Below are positions 40,288-49,643 of a DNA stretch of 64,000 nt, in pieces (positions within the stretch are counted from its first letter, which is position 1; each line of letters begins with the position of its first letter). The stretch is taken from assembly GCA_028287185.1 (NCBI GenBank), contig JAQBQD010000029.1, positions 62,001 through 126,000 on the forward strand, read 5' to 3'. Origin of the DNA: Gemmatimonadota bacterium (lineage in GTDB: Bacteria > Gemmatimonadota > Gemmatimonadetes > Longimicrobiales > Longimicrobiaceae). The position numbers were made by a program, and so were the translations under genes. The notes below the pieces were generated by a model. That model was not told the origin of the DNA. It made no database searches and saw only the letters and a program-made list of their open reading frames with translations.

Positions 40288-41657
40288 TCCGCACGCTGCG
40301 GGGCGCCGTCCGCACGGCCCCGCTCCTCGCGCTCCTGCTGGCGGTCGCCGTGCCCTCGCTCGCCGCGCAGTCCCCGCCCGCCGCCGCGGACGCCTTCGCC
40401 GGCCCACCTGCGCCCGACCCCGCGCCGGCCGTCCGCGCTCTGCGTGCGGAGCTGGCCGCGGTGCTGGAGCGCGCCTCGGGGGACGGCGGACGGCGCGCGC
40501 TGCTGGTGGTGTCGCTGGACCGCGGCGACACGCTGTTCTCGCGCGAGCCCGACCAGCCGCTGGCGCCCGCATCCAACCTCAAGCTCTACAGCACGGCGGC
40601 CGCGCTGTCGTACCTGGGCCCCGCCTTCCGCTGGTCCACCTACCTGCTCGCCGCGGGCGAGGTGCGCGACGGCGTGCTCCTGGGCGACGCCGTCCTGTTC
40701 GGCACCGGCGACCCCACGCTCTCGCGCCGCATGACGGACGGGGCGCCGCGCATCCTGGGCGCGCTGGCGGACACGCTTCGGGCGATGGGGGTGCGCGAGG
40801 TGCGCGGCGACGTGGTGGGCGACGGAAGCTGGTTCGGCGGGCAGGGCACGGGCGTGGGGTGGAACCCGGACGACCTGCGGGCCTGGTACGCCGCCCCGAC
40901 CGGCGCGCTGAACGCCGACGAGAACCTCGCCGGCACGCGCGGCCGCCCGCTCGCGGACCCGGCGCTGCACGCGGCGGCGCTGCTCCGCGCGGCGCTCGCG
41001 TCGCGAGGAATCGCCGTCACCGGCCGCGCCCGGACCGGCTTCGACCCGGCGGCGTCACCGGCCGCGTTCGGCGGATCCACCGGAGGCCGCCCGGCGTTGC
41101 CCGAGGCGCGGATCGTGGCCGTGCACCTGTCGCCCACGCTGGCCGAGGTGGCGGGCGTCACCAACCACGTGAGCCAGAACCTGTTCGCCGACGCCATGCT
41201 CCGCACCGTGGGACGCACGGCGCAGGGCGAGGGCACCTTCGCGGCGGGGGCACGCGCCGTCCGCCGGCTGCTCGCGGAGGCGGGCGCGGACACGGCGGAG
41301 GTGCGCATCCTGGACGGCTCCGGCCTGTCGCGGCAGGACCGGGTGACGGCGCGGTCCACCGTGGCGCTGCTGGCGTGGATGGCGCGCGGGCCGCTCGCGG
41401 AGGCCTACGCCGCGTCGCTGCCCGGCGCGGCCGAGCCCGGCGGGCTCAAGCGGATGTACGGCTCCCCCGCCGCGGGCAAGCTGCGCGCGAAGACGGGCAC
41501 CATCCACGGCGTGTCGTCGCTCTCCGGCTACGTGACGACGGCGGATGGCGAGCGCCTGGCGTTCAGCATCATCGCCAACGGCGTCCCCGACGTCCACCGC
41601 GCCAAGCGCGCGGAGGACGAGATCGGCGAGCGGCTGGCGGCCTTCCGGCGGCGATAG
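40284..41657 (+). CDS. dacB: D-alanyl-D-alanine carboxypeptidase/endopeptidase, PBP4 type (S13), copy 1
   Basis: About 457 residues, periplasmic, trims or cleaves peptidoglycan crosslinks. After a signal peptide (TAPLLALLLAVAVPSLAAQ) come the catalytic SxxK (PASNLK, Ser97/Lys100), GTGDPTLSRR, the SxN motif (NHVSQN) and KTG (LRAKTGTIHGVSSLSGY). There is no ATG, GTG or TTG at the natural start; CTG at 40284 overlaps the preceding stop (CTGA) with GGGGG five bases upstream. An alternative ATG at 40218 gives a longer N-terminus that reads out of character. A second PBP4 lies at 58035-59615. Confidence 0.92.
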   Translation: MIRTLRGAVRTAPLLALLLAVAVPSLAAQSPPAAADAFAGPPAPDPAPAVRALRAELAAVLERASGDGGRRALLVVSLDRGDTLFSREPDQPLAPASNLKLYSTAAALSYLGPAFRWSTYLLAAGEVRDGVLLGDAVLFGTGDPTLSRRMTDGAPRILGALADTLRAMGVREVRGDVVGDGSWFGGQGTGVGWNPDDLRAWYAAPTGALNADENLAGTRGRPLADPALHAAALLRAALASRGIAVTGRARTGFDPAASPAAFGGSTGGRPALPEARIVAVHLSPTLAEVAGVTNHVSQNLFADAMLRTVGRTAQGEGTFAAGARAVRRLLAEAGADTAEVRILDGSGLSRQDRVTARSTVALLAWMARGPLAEAYAASLPGAAEPGGLKRMYGSPAAGKLRAKTGTIHGVSSLSGYVTTADGERLAFSIIANGVPDVHRAKRAEDEIGERLAAFRRR

Positions 41658-41804
41658 GGGAGTGTCGGCGGATGGACCGGGACGCGGCCCGCGCTCCTGA
41701 TCCGATCCGGAACCTGTCTCCGCATACGGGAATCCACGTCGGAGCCGGCGTCGACGGCAGAGTGCGCGGAGGTCCGCGGAGCCCGCCGGACTCGACCGAC
41801 CCGG

Positions 41805-42854
41805 CTACAGCACGCGGCGGGCGAAGAGGAAGATGCGGACCAGCTCGCGCTCGTAGTTGCGGCGGCCGTCCATGCGGTTGCGGGCGACGCCTCCGTTGCC
41901 CAGCGAGCTGTGGATGATGCCCGCGCCGCCCGTGGACAGCGTGACGTGCGTGACGCGGCCGGGTTCCTCGGTGAAGAACAGGAGGTCGCCCGGGCGCAGC
42001 TTCTGGAAGTGCTCTCCGGGGTCCACCGCCTGCCCGGTTCGCGACTGCTGGTCGGCGTCGCGGGGAAGCTCGTGCCCGTGCATGCGGAAGAGCGCCTGCA
42101 CGAAGCCCGAGCAGTCCACCCCGCCCATGGTGATGCCGCCCCACAGGTACGGCACGCCCAGCCACCGCGCCGCCGACGCGCAGATGGCGTCGCCCGTGCG
42201 GGGAAATGCCTGCGTGCGCATGGCGGCGGGCACCATCTCGCCCTCGGGCCACCCCGTCCGTCCGTCCGGCAGGCGCGCCGTCCCGTCGGGCTCGCGCACT
42301 ATGCGGGCGCCCCAGGGCAGGCGCACGGTGGTCTCGCCGTTCGCCCCGCTGACCCTGGCGCCGACGGCGATCCACGACTCGCCCGCGGTGCCCATCTCCC
42401 ACGCCCGCGCCTCCACCTCGTGCATCAGCGCGACGTAGCCCGCGTGCACCCAGCCGATGTAGCCGTCCGCCGAGCGGCACTGCAGCCAGCGGCGCTCGCG
42501 GCGCAGCACCAGCAAGCGGCTTCCCAGCACGTTCTGCGAGATCTGCGTGGTGCTGATGCGCGGCGCCGCGTGCATGGGCGCCACCGCCGCGGTGACGACG
42601 GCGTGGATGCTCTCGCCGGCGCCGCCCTCGGGAAGACGGACGACCTCGTCGCTCACGGCCGTCCACGCGTTCAGCTCGGCCATGCGGTGGTGCAGCGCGT
42701 CGGCGGCGGCGGGCTCGGAGGTGGCGCCCACCAGCGCCACGTACTCGCCGCGCACCTCCACCTCCACGTCGAACACCACCAGGCGCGGATCTGGGGCGAA
42801 CTCGGCGCGCACCCGCTCCACCATCGCCTCCACCTGCTCCGCGGGCACGCTCAC
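41805..42854 (-). CDS. SH3/NlpC-P60 peptidoglycan hydrolase
   Basis: The 349 residues start at GTG (MSVPAEQVEAMVERVRAEF), overlapping the aminotransferase stop by GTGA. An N-terminal 80-residue alpha/beta domain is followed by SH3-like repeats (VLGSRLLVLRRERRWLQCRS, DGYIGWVHAGYV). The C-terminal NlpC/P60 domain has VPYLWGGITMGGVDCSGFVQ (Cys248), PGRVTHVTLSTGG (His303) and IIHSSLGNGG (His315), the Cys-His-His triad of DL- or LD-endopeptidases. No signal peptide is evident, so it may act on cytosolic muropeptides (as L-Ala-gamma-D-Glu peptidases do) or be exported in another way. Confidence 0.88.
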   Translation of the reverse strand: MSVPAEQVEAMVERVRAEFAPDPRLVVFDVEVEVRGEYVALVGATSEPAAADALHHRMAELNAWTAVSDEVVRLPEGGAGESIHAVVTAAVAPMHAAPRISTTQISQNVLGSRLLVLRRERRWLQCRSADGYIGWVHAGYVALMHEVEARAWEMGTAGESWIAVGARVSGANGETTVRLPWGARIVREPDGTARLPDGRTGWPEGEMVPAAMRTQAFPRTGDAICASAARWLGVPYLWGGITMGGVDCSGFVQALFRMHGHELPRDADQQSRTGQAVDPGEHFQKLRPGDLLFFTEEPGRVTHVTLSTGGAGIIHSSLGNGGVARNRMDGRRNYERELVRIFLFARRVL

Positions 42855-44020
42855 CGCACCCCCGCCGTCTCCAGGACCTCGATCACCCGCGCCATCTCCT
42901 CGTGCGTGTTGTACAGGTGCGGCGCCAGGCGGATAGCCCCCTCGCGCGGCACGCAGGCGACGCCCGCGTCGTGCAGCGCCTGCGTGGCGGCGGCCAGGTC
43001 GCGCGGGCGGAAGGAGAAGATGCCCGAGCGCCGCGCCGGAGACCGGTCGCTCACGACCTCCACCCCGCGCGCCTCCAGCCAGGACGCCAGCGGGTCGATC
43101 AGCGCCGACACGTGCCGCCGGATGCGCTCCACGCCCACCTCCAGCAGCAGCCCGATGGACTCCGTGAGCCCGGCCACCTCCTGGAACGGCGGCGTCGCCA
43201 CCTCGTAGCGGCGGGCGCCCTCCACCCACTCCCAGCGGTAGTCCACGCAGCGGCTGTAGTCCTGGGCAGCCTGCATGGACGTCCACCCCACCGTGGGCGG
43301 CTCCATGCCCTCGATCAGCTCGCGGCGCACGTAGGCGAAGCCGCTGGAGAAGGGGCCGCAGAGCCACTTGTGGCCCCCCGTGGCCAGCACGTCCACCTGC
43401 GCCGCGCGCACGTCCAGCGGGATCTGGCCCAGCGACTGGATGGCGTCCACCACGAAGCGGATGCCCCGCTCGCGGCAGAAGCGGCCGAACATGGGCAGGT
43501 CCGCGTGCCAGCCCGTGGCGAACTGCACGGCGGACAGCGCGAACACGGCCACGCCGCCGCGGTCCAGCTCCTCCAGGATGCGCGCCTCGTCGGGGCGTCC
43601 GGCGGCGTCGCAGGGCACCAGCGTGAGCGTGGCGCCCGCGTCGCGGGCGCGCCCCATCCACGGGTACACGTTGGCGGGGAACTCGCGGTCGCTCACCACC
43701 ACGCGCGAGCCGCGGGGAATGGACAGGGCGTGCGCGGCCAGGTGGATGCCGTGGCTGGTGTTGGGCAGCAGCGCGATCTCGTCCGCGTCCGCCCCCACCA
43801 GCCGCGCGGCGGCCTGACGCCCGCGCCGCAGCGTGGGCTCGAAGTCGTCGTCGCGCATCTCGTGGATGCGCGAGCGCCGCATCACGTAGCGCTCCGTCGC
43901 CCGGCGCGAGCGCTCGGGCAGCGGCGTCACCGAGGCGGCGTTCAGGTAGGGCGTGGGGCCCACGTGGGGAAACTCCGCGGCGCGGAGCGCGTGCACGTCG
44001 ATGGGTGCGTCTTCGTTCAT
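42851..44020 (-). CDS. Class V aminotransferase / cysteine desulfurase-like enzyme
   Basis: A 389-residue PLP enzyme starting MNEDAPIDVHALRAAEFPHV. Visible fold-I features are YLNAASVTPLPERSRRAT, ALLPNTSHGIHLAAHAL, VVVSDREFPANVYPWMGRAR, FVVDAIQSLGQIPLDVRAAQ with the Asp that holds the PLP nitrogen, and DVLATGGHKWLCGPFSSGFA with the Schiff-base Lys. It lacks an obvious active-site Cys loop, so it may be an aminotransferase, or an isopenicillin-N epimerase-like enzyme. It is co-transcribed with the NlpC/P60 gene, which suggests amino acid or peptidoglycan-peptide salvage. Confidence 0.88.
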   Translation of the reverse strand: MNEDAPIDVHALRAAEFPHVGPTPYLNAASVTPLPERSRRATERYVMRRSRIHEMRDDDFEPTLRRGRQAAARLVGADADEIALLPNTSHGIHLAAHALSIPRGSRVVVSDREFPANVYPWMGRARDAGATLTLVPCDAAGRPDEARILEELDRGGVAVFALSAVQFATGWHADLPMFGRFCRERGIRFVVDAIQSLGQIPLDVRAAQVDVLATGGHKWLCGPFSSGFAYVRRELIEGMEPPTVGWTSMQAAQDYSRCVDYRWEWVEGARRYEVATPPFQEVAGLTESIGLLLEVGVERIRRHVSALIDPLASWLEARGVEVVSDRSPARRSGIFSFRPRDLAAATQALHDAGVACVPREGAIRLAPHLYNTHEEMARVIEVLETAGVR

Positions 44021-44348
44021 GCGGAGGCGCCTGGGGTCCTTCGGGGTCTGCGGGCGGCGTAGGATAACCCCCGCCCCCTGTACGGACAACCCTGGGGCGA
44101 GTGGCCCGGCGAAAGGCACGCAATCCGCTGGAAGAGGGTATCAACGGGCATTCGCGAGCCGATGCGAACGCCCGCCGCCGGAAGGGGAGACCACGACCTC
44201 CGCGGAGAGGATCGTCCTCCGGAGCCGCGCAGGCGGGCGTTTCTCCAGGGCAGCCCCGGGCTGCCAGCCCGACGCGTATCGGCGCTGCGAGAAGATCCGC
44301 AGCGAGTCGCGTCCATCCAACCCCTGCCGATCCTTCTACCGCCAGCCC
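44021..44348. other. Intergenic region between the aminotransferase and recX
   Basis: Divergent genes flank this stretch, so promoters for both should be present. Nothing definite was recognised; no gene and no strong hairpin was seen. Confidence 0.4.
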
Positions 44349-45032
44349 ATGAAGATCACCGCCATCGAGACGCAGAGCTCCAACGGGGAGCGCGTGAACG
44401 TGCACGTGGACGGCGCGTTCCGCCTGGCGCTGGGGGCGGAGATCGCGTTCGCCGAGCACCTGCACGTGGGCGACGAGGTGAGCGAGGCGCGGCTGGCCGA
44501 GCTGGAGCACATGGACCTGGCGTGGCGTGCGCGCGAGGCGGCGCTGTCCCTGCTCTCCTTCCGCCCGCGCACGGCGGCGGAGCTGCGACGGCGGCTGGTG
44601 GAGAAGGACTTTCCCGCGGACGTGGCGGCCCAGGTGGTGGAGCGGCTGGACGCGATGAAGCTGGTGGACGACGCCGCCTTCGCCGAGATGTTCGTGCGCG
44701 ACCGCGTGCGCCTGAAGCCCAAGGGCCGGCGCGTGCTGGCGCAGGAGCTTCGCGTCCGCGGCGTGGACGAGGACACCGCGCTGGGCGCCATCGACGGGGT
44801 GATGCAGCGCGGCGGCACGTCGGATGCCGACCTGGCCCGCGCCGCCGCCGGCCGCTGGCGCCCCCGCGCCGGCGAGGACCCGCGGAAGGCCCGCGCCCGC
44901 CTCCACGCCTTCCTCGCCCGCCGCGGCTTCAACGGCGACGCCATCCGCGAGGTCGCCGACGAGGTGCTGGCGCGCGGCGGACCGGCCTCCACGGACGAAG
45001 ACGTGGACGGCGTCGAGGGCGGGGGCGAATAG
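44349..45032 (+). CDS. recX: Regulatory protein RecX
   Basis: Controls RecA filaments. The 227 residues begin MKITAIETQSSNGERVNVHV DGAFRLAL, an N-terminal beta domain, then helical repeats: AREAALSLLSFRPRTAAELR RRLVEKDF, VVERLDAMKLVDDAAFAEMF and a third repeat ending ARLHAFLARRGFNGDAIREV. Repeats of three helices are the RecX fold. The C-terminus is acidic (DEDVDGVEGGGE). No recA next to it. Confidence 0.9.
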   Translation: MKITAIETQSSNGERVNVHVDGAFRLALGAEIAFAEHLHVGDEVSEARLAELEHMDLAWRAREAALSLLSFRPRTAAELRRRLVEKDFPADVAAQVVERLDAMKLVDDAAFAEMFVRDRVRLKPKGRRVLAQELRVRGVDEDTALGAIDGVMQRGGTSDADLARAAAGRWRPRAGEDPRKARARLHAFLARRGFNGDAIREVADEVLARGGPASTDEDVDGVEGGGE

Positions 45033-45135
45033 GCTTTCGATCGACGGGAACACCCGCGGTACGTCGGTCGATGCGAATGCCGCATCGCCTCGACGGTCGC
45101 GGCACCGCTCACCGAACGCATCCGTGCGTGAGCTC

Positions 45136-45405
45136 ATGGACCATGAAGCGCGGCTGATGGGTTTCATCGACCAGTTCCTCGCCGGGACGCTGGGCTTTCC
45201 CGCCTTCCAGCTCGCCTATTCCGCGCACTACATCGACGAGCTGCCCGACGGCGCCCTGAGCGCGGCGCGGGAAGAGGCGTTCGGAGAGGTGCACGAGGCG
45301 GCCGACTGGATTACCGCCGATCCCTCGCCCGAGGAGCGCGGCTACGGCTGGAGAAACCCCGCCGAATTCCGCCTCTGGCTCACAGTCCGCCGCCGCACGC
45401 TCTGA
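45136..45405 (+). CDS. Small immunity-like protein of unknown function
   Basis: 89 residues (ATG at 45136; a GTG at 45124 is possible). LMGFIDQFLAGTLGFPAFQL then YSAHYIDELPDGALSAAREE, AFGEVHEAADWITADPSPEE and NPAEFRLWLTVRRR give an all-helical protein. The opening 'FI..FL.G.....F...Y' and the acidic D-P turn resemble the colicin-immunity-like (Colicin_immun) families that protect against nuclease toxins, but the match is by eye. No toxin lies beside it. It sits 100 bp after recX on the same strand. Confidence 0.5.
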   Translation: MDHEARLMGFIDQFLAGTLGFPAFQLAYSAHYIDELPDGALSAAREEAFGEVHEAADWITADPSPEERGYGWRNPAEFRLWLTVRRRTL

Positions 45406-45740
45406 GCCGGTCCGCCTTGATCGATCGGCCCGCCGGCTCGTCGATCCCCACCGAAGCCCAGCCCGGTTCGCGCTCACGAGCCCGCATGCTTCGACCACGG
45501 GACCCACCGGTGAACGGAATTCCGATCGTCGACGGACTTCTCATCGACGCGTTCCGTGGACGGAATCCGTCCATCAGCGCCGCACCATCAGCCGAAGCAT
45601 CTCTCGGCAGGCGGCAGTTCATCGACCGTCCCTGCCCGACCCGCTTGCCGTCCCCCACGCCGCACGCCACAATACCCGCTCCCCTCCCTCCGCGTCCTCG
45701 CCGGACTCCCCTTGCCGGCTCCCCACGACCGTCGCCACCC
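45406..45740. other. Intergenic region upstream of the penicillin acylase gene
   Basis: No gene seen. The stretch is rich in TCGATCG- and TCGACG-type motifs, like the gap at 35300-35606. The leader of the acylase gene lies at the end. Confidence 0.4.
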
Positions 45741-48209
45741 ATGAAGAAGCTCGCGTTCGCCCTGCTCGGCCTGGCCGTGCTCCTCCTGCTGTCGGCGGGC
45801 GGCGCGCTGCTGTGGCTGCGCCGCGCCGAGGCCGATCCCGGGCGCGACGCCACGCTGGCCGGGCTGCGCGCGCCGGTGCAGGTGTGGCGCGACTCGCTGG
45901 GCGTGCCGCACGTGTGGGCCGGGGACGAGGCGGACCTGTACCGCGCGATGGGCTACGTGCACGCCCAGGACCGGCTGTGGCAGATGGAGCTTCTGCGCCG
46001 CGTGGCGGACGGACGCCTGGCCGAGGTGATGGGCAAGCCGCTTCTGGGCACGGACAGGTTCCTGCGCACCCTGGGGATGGGCCGCGCCGCCGCCGAGAAC
46101 GAGCGCCTGCTGGACCCCGCCACCCGCGCCCTTCTCCAGGCCTACGCCGACGGGGTGAACACCTGGATCCGCGACCATCCCGGCCCGCTGCCGCCCGAGT
46201 TCCAGGTGCTGCGCTTCTCGCCGCAGCCGTGGACCGTCCGCAACTCGCTTTCCATCGGCAAGGTGATGGCGTGGGACCTGGCCGACTGGGAGATGGGCCT
46301 GCAGCTCCAGCGCGCCACGGACGCCGTGGGACCCGCGCTGGCGAAGGAGCTGAACCCGCCGTACCCCGACTGGGGCCCCGACATCCTGGGCGAAGACGGC
46401 CAGTGGACGGGCGGCGGTGCGTCACCCGCCTCTACCGGCGGCGCGGCGGACCCGCCGGCGGGCTCCGTCCCGACCGCCGCGCGGTCGGGCGGCGGACGTC
46501 CGCTCGCGGTGGGTCGCTCGGCGGACGAGCTGGCGATGAGCGGGCCCGTGCCGCTCCCGCGCGTGCCGGCCATGGCGCTGGAGCTGCTGGAGGGCGCCTC
46601 CATCGCCCATGCGTCCAACGCGTGGGTGATCGGCGGCGGGCTCACGCGCTCCGGCAAGCCCATCCTGGCGAACGACATGCACCTGGTGCTGCGCGCGCCG
46701 TCGCTGTGGTACCTGGCGGCGCTGCATGGCGGGCCGCTGGACGTGGCGGGGATGACGCTTCCCGGCGTGCCGGTCGTCGTCGCCGGGCACAGCCGCCGCG
46801 TGGCGTGGGGGTTCACCAACGCCATGGTGGACGACGTCGACTTCTTCGTGGAGCAGCTCGACCCCGCGGACGCCGGCCGCTACCGGGTTCCCGGCGGCTG
46901 GGAGCGCGTGCTGGCGCGGCCGGAGACCATCCAGGTGAAGGGCGAAGCGCCTGTCGTCCACGTCGTCCGCTCCACGCGGCACGGGCCGGTGCTGTCCGAC
47001 GTGGACCCGCGCGGCGGCGGGCGCGTGCTGGCCATGCGCTGGACGGCGCTGGACCCCACGCACGAGGTGTACGGGCTGATGGGGATGAACCGCGCCCGCA
47101 GCGCCGCCGAGTTCACCGCCGCGCTGCGCAGCTTCGAGAGCCCGCACCAGAACGTGGTGTACGCCGACGCGGACGGCGCCTTCGGGTACTGGATGGGCGG
47201 CACCGTGCCCGTGCGGAAGGGCGGCACCGGCCTGCTCCCCGTCCCCGGCTGGACGGGGGAGGGCGACTGGGTGCGGAGCCTGGCGTTCGACGAGCACCCG
47301 CACGTGCTGAACCCGCGCGAGGGCTTCATCGTCACCGCCAACAACCGGCAGGTGGGGGCGCGCTACCCGTTCGAGATCTCGTCGAGCTGGTTTCCGCCGT
47401 ACCGCGCGTTCCGCATCCGCGAGATGATCCTGGCGGGCAGCGGCTTCACCGCCGCGGACGTGGCGCGGCAGCAGATGGACGTGAAGGACCCCTTCGCCGT
47501 GCGCAACCTGCCGTACGCCATCGCCGCCGCGCACGACGCGGGCGACCGCAGGGCAGAGGCTGCGCTGCGCGGGTGGGACGCGAAAGCGGCGGCCGACTCG
47601 CGTCCCGCCGCGCTCTTCTACGTGTGGTTCGAGATGCTGCGCGAGCGCGTGGGCCGCGACGAGTACCGGGGGAAGGAGATGTACTTTCCCCGAAGCACGC
47701 TGGAGGAGATCCTGCGCCGCGGCGACAGCCCGTGGGTGGACGACGTGCGGACCGCTCGCCGAGAGACGCTGCGCGAGCTGTCCGCCGCCGCCCTGCGCGA
47801 CGCCGCCCGCGCCACGCACCGCAAGCGCTGGGGCGACATCCACCGCACCCGCATGGAGCACCCGCTGGGCCGGGTGAACGCGCTGGACCGCGCGCTGGGC
47901 CTCAACATCGGCCCCTTTCCCAACGGCGGATCGAACAACACGGTGGACGTGGCCGGCTTCGGCGGCGTGAAGCTGCCGTACGTCAACGGCTACGGACCCA
48001 GCCAGCGCCACGTGGTGGACATGGCCGACGTGGACGGCCAGGGTGGCTTCATCGTCCCCACCGGCCAGTCCGGCATCCCCAGCTCGCGCCACTACGGCGA
48101 CCAGACCCCGCTCTGGAGGACGGGCCGCCTGTGGCGCATCCCCCTGGACCGGCAGAAGGCGAGCGCGCGCATCGTCGCCCGCATGACGCTGCGGCCGGCA
48201 CGCGGCTGA
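45741..48209 (+). CDS. Penicillin acylase family N-terminal nucleophile hydrolase
   Basis: An 822-residue precursor that hydrolyses amide bonds, such as acyl-homoserine lactones, acylated amino acids or beta-lactam side chains. One N-terminal membrane segment (KKLAFALLGLAVLLLLSAGG) anchors or exports it. The alpha part has VWRDSLGVPHVWAGDEADLY and MGYVHAQDRLWQMELLRRVA. The autocleavage site and nucleophile Ser are in ASIAHASNAWVIGGGLTRS, followed by KPILANDMHLVLRAPSLWYL. The beta part has WGFTNAMVDDVDFF and NIGPFPNGGSNNTVD. Whether the true target is a quorum signal or another amide cannot be told from sequence. A strong bidirectional terminator follows. Confidence 0.92.
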   Translation: MKKLAFALLGLAVLLLLSAGGALLWLRRAEADPGRDATLAGLRAPVQVWRDSLGVPHVWAGDEADLYRAMGYVHAQDRLWQMELLRRVADGRLAEVMGKPLLGTDRFLRTLGMGRAAAENERLLDPATRALLQAYADGVNTWIRDHPGPLPPEFQVLRFSPQPWTVRNSLSIGKVMAWDLADWEMGLQLQRATDAVGPALAKELNPPYPDWGPDILGEDGQWTGGGASPASTGGAADPPAGSVPTAARSGGGRPLAVGRSADELAMSGPVPLPRVPAMALELLEGASIAHASNAWVIGGGLTRSGKPILANDMHLVLRAPSLWYLAALHGGPLDVAGMTLPGVPVVVAGHSRRVAWGFTNAMVDDVDFFVEQLDPADAGRYRVPGGWERVLARPETIQVKGEAPVVHVVRSTRHGPVLSDVDPRGGGRVLAMRWTALDPTHEVYGLMGMNRARSAAEFTAALRSFESPHQNVVYADADGAFGYWMGGTVPVRKGGTGLLPVPGWTGEGDWVRSLAFDEHPHVLNPREGFIVTANNRQVGARYPFEISSSWFPPYRAFRIREMILAGSGFTAADVARQQMDVKDPFAVRNLPYAIAAAHDAGDRRAEAALRGWDAKAAADSRPAALFYVWFEMLRERVGRDEYRGKEMYFPRSTLEEILRRGDSPWVDDVRTARRETLRELSAAALRDAARATHRKRWGDIHRTRMEHPLGRVNALDRALGLNIGPFPNGGSNNTVDVAGFGGVKLPYVNGYGPSQRHVVDMADVDGQGGFIVPTGQSGIPSSRHYGDQTPLWRTGRLWRIPLDRQKASARIVARMTLRPARG

Positions 48210-48423
48210 TCCGGTCCGAACGCCGGTCGGGCCGCACGCCGCACGTGCCGTTCTTCGATCCCCGGTTCCGGTTCGCGGACGCAAGGACGACCGGGCGCGG
48301 CGGCGGAGCGGCTGGCCGTCTTCCCGCCGGCCCGCCCGAGTGGACGGCGGCGACGCGGAGGTATGGGAGGTCATCTGGTTCCACCGGGTGGACCGGCATG
48401 CCGAGTGACCCCGGTCGATGGGT
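48210..48423. other. Spacer after the penicillin acylase gene
   Basis: No gene or clear signal recognised before the terminator hairpin at 48424. Confidence 0.4.
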
Positions 48424-48469
48424 GACGAAGAGGGGCCGCTTCCCGGGTGGGAGGCGGCCCCTCTTCGTC
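48424..48469. terminator. Bidirectional terminator between convergent genes
   Basis: GACGAAGAGGGGCCGC and its exact 16-bp complement form a hairpin with a 14-nt loop between the convergent acylase and metallophosphoesterase genes. The inside A/T runs are short, but the stem is perfect. Confidence 0.8.
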
Positions 48470-48619
48470 GTCATCAGCGGCGGTCTCCCACCGGCGGTGT
48501 CATTCCGTTGACGGGATCGGGCGAGCATCGGCGCCGGCCTTCCCTCCGGCTCCGCAGGGAGCCTACGCGTCTCCGCGGACCCGTCGCGGACCTCCTCTCG
48601 GCGCGACGGGATCGCCCGC

Positions 48620-49489
48620 CTACACCCACATCGCGTGGAACGCCACCTCCGGCCGCGAGCCCAGGCGCACCGGCATCACCGTGGTGCCCACGCCGCGCGA
48701 GACGAAGAGCGGCGGCAGGGCTCCGTCGCGGAACCAGCCGCGGGCGTAGCGCCCCGATCCCGGCGGCAGCACGGGCGCCCAGCCGAACAGCGCGATCTGC
48801 CCACCGTGCGTGTGCCCGGAAAGCACCGCGTCCACCCCGTACGCCGCCAGGTCCGCGGGCACCGGCACCGGCACGCCGAACGCGTTGACGGGCGCGGCCC
48901 CGACGCCCAGCCCGTCCCGCTGCTCGGGCGTATGCGCGAGAACGAGGTGCCCGTGCGCCGGGGCGATGCCGCGAAGCGCCGCCGTCAGGTCGGGCTTGCC
49001 CACGAAGTCGTCCAGCCCCGTGACCGCGATGCCGCGGCCCTCGTGCCAGTGCATCACCGTCTCGTTCACCAGCAGCCGGCACTCGTGGCGGGCGTAGACG
49101 GCGCGCAGGGCGCCAACGTCCACCTTGCCCCAGTGCTCCCAGTTTCCCAGCACCGCGTACTTCCGCACCGCCGGGTCCAGCAGGCCCAGGAACGCGTCCA
49201 GCAGCGGAAGGCCGGCCGGGCCCTCCACCGAGTCGCCCGTGAGCACCACGAAGGCCGGCCGGCGCGCGGCGATCTCGGCGGCGATGCGGCGGTGCACGCC
49301 GGCGATCCCCCGCAGGTGCAGGTCGCTCACGTGCGCGAACGTCACCCTGCGCTCGTCCGCCCCGCGGCGGCCGTTCACGACGTGCTCGGTGAACTGCACG
49401 TCGCCGGTCTCCACCGCGAAGCCCTCCACGCCCAGGCCGGCGGCGGCGCCCGCGGCGGCGGAGAGTGCCAGGAACCTCCTGCGCTTCAA
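48620..49489 (-). CDS. Metallophosphoesterase with Tat-like signal, TTG start
   Basis: 289 residues. The N-terminus (M)KRRRFLALSAAAGAAAGLGV resembles a Tat signal (R-R-x-F-L), suggesting export of a metal-loaded enzyme. Metal-binding motifs in order are HVSDLHLRGI (DxH), VVLTGDSVEG (GD), VLGNWEHWG (GNxxH variant), LVLAHTPEQRD and SGHTHGGQIALFGWAPVLPP. This is the YkuE/LpxH-like calcineurin superfamily; YkuE is also a Tat substrate. Start codon is TTG with a weak ribosome site. Next upstream gene is lgt, 154 bp away. Confidence 0.88.
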   Translation of the reverse strand: MKRRRFLALSAAAGAAAGLGVEGFAVETGDVQFTEHVVNGRRGADERRVTFAHVSDLHLRGIAGVHRRIAAEIAARRPAFVVLTGDSVEGPAGLPLLDAFLGLLDPAVRKYAVLGNWEHWGKVDVGALRAVYARHECRLLVNETVMHWHEGRGIAVTGLDDFVGKPDLTAALRGIAPAHGHLVLAHTPEQRDGLGVGAAPVNAFGVPVPVPADLAAYGVDAVLSGHTHGGQIALFGWAPVLPPGSGRYARGWFRDGALPPLFVSRGVGTTVMPVRLGSRPEVAFHAMWV

Positions 49490-49643
49490 GATGGGATGCG
49501 GAGCGGGGTGGGATGGATCGCCCGGACGGAGCGGGCCGGGATGGGAAGCGCCGGACGCGATTCGGCCGGGGCGCGGAGCCGGGGAGCGCGCCGCGCCTCG
49601 TCGTCGATCGACACCGGCCGCCGGATCGGGCGGATCGGGCCGC

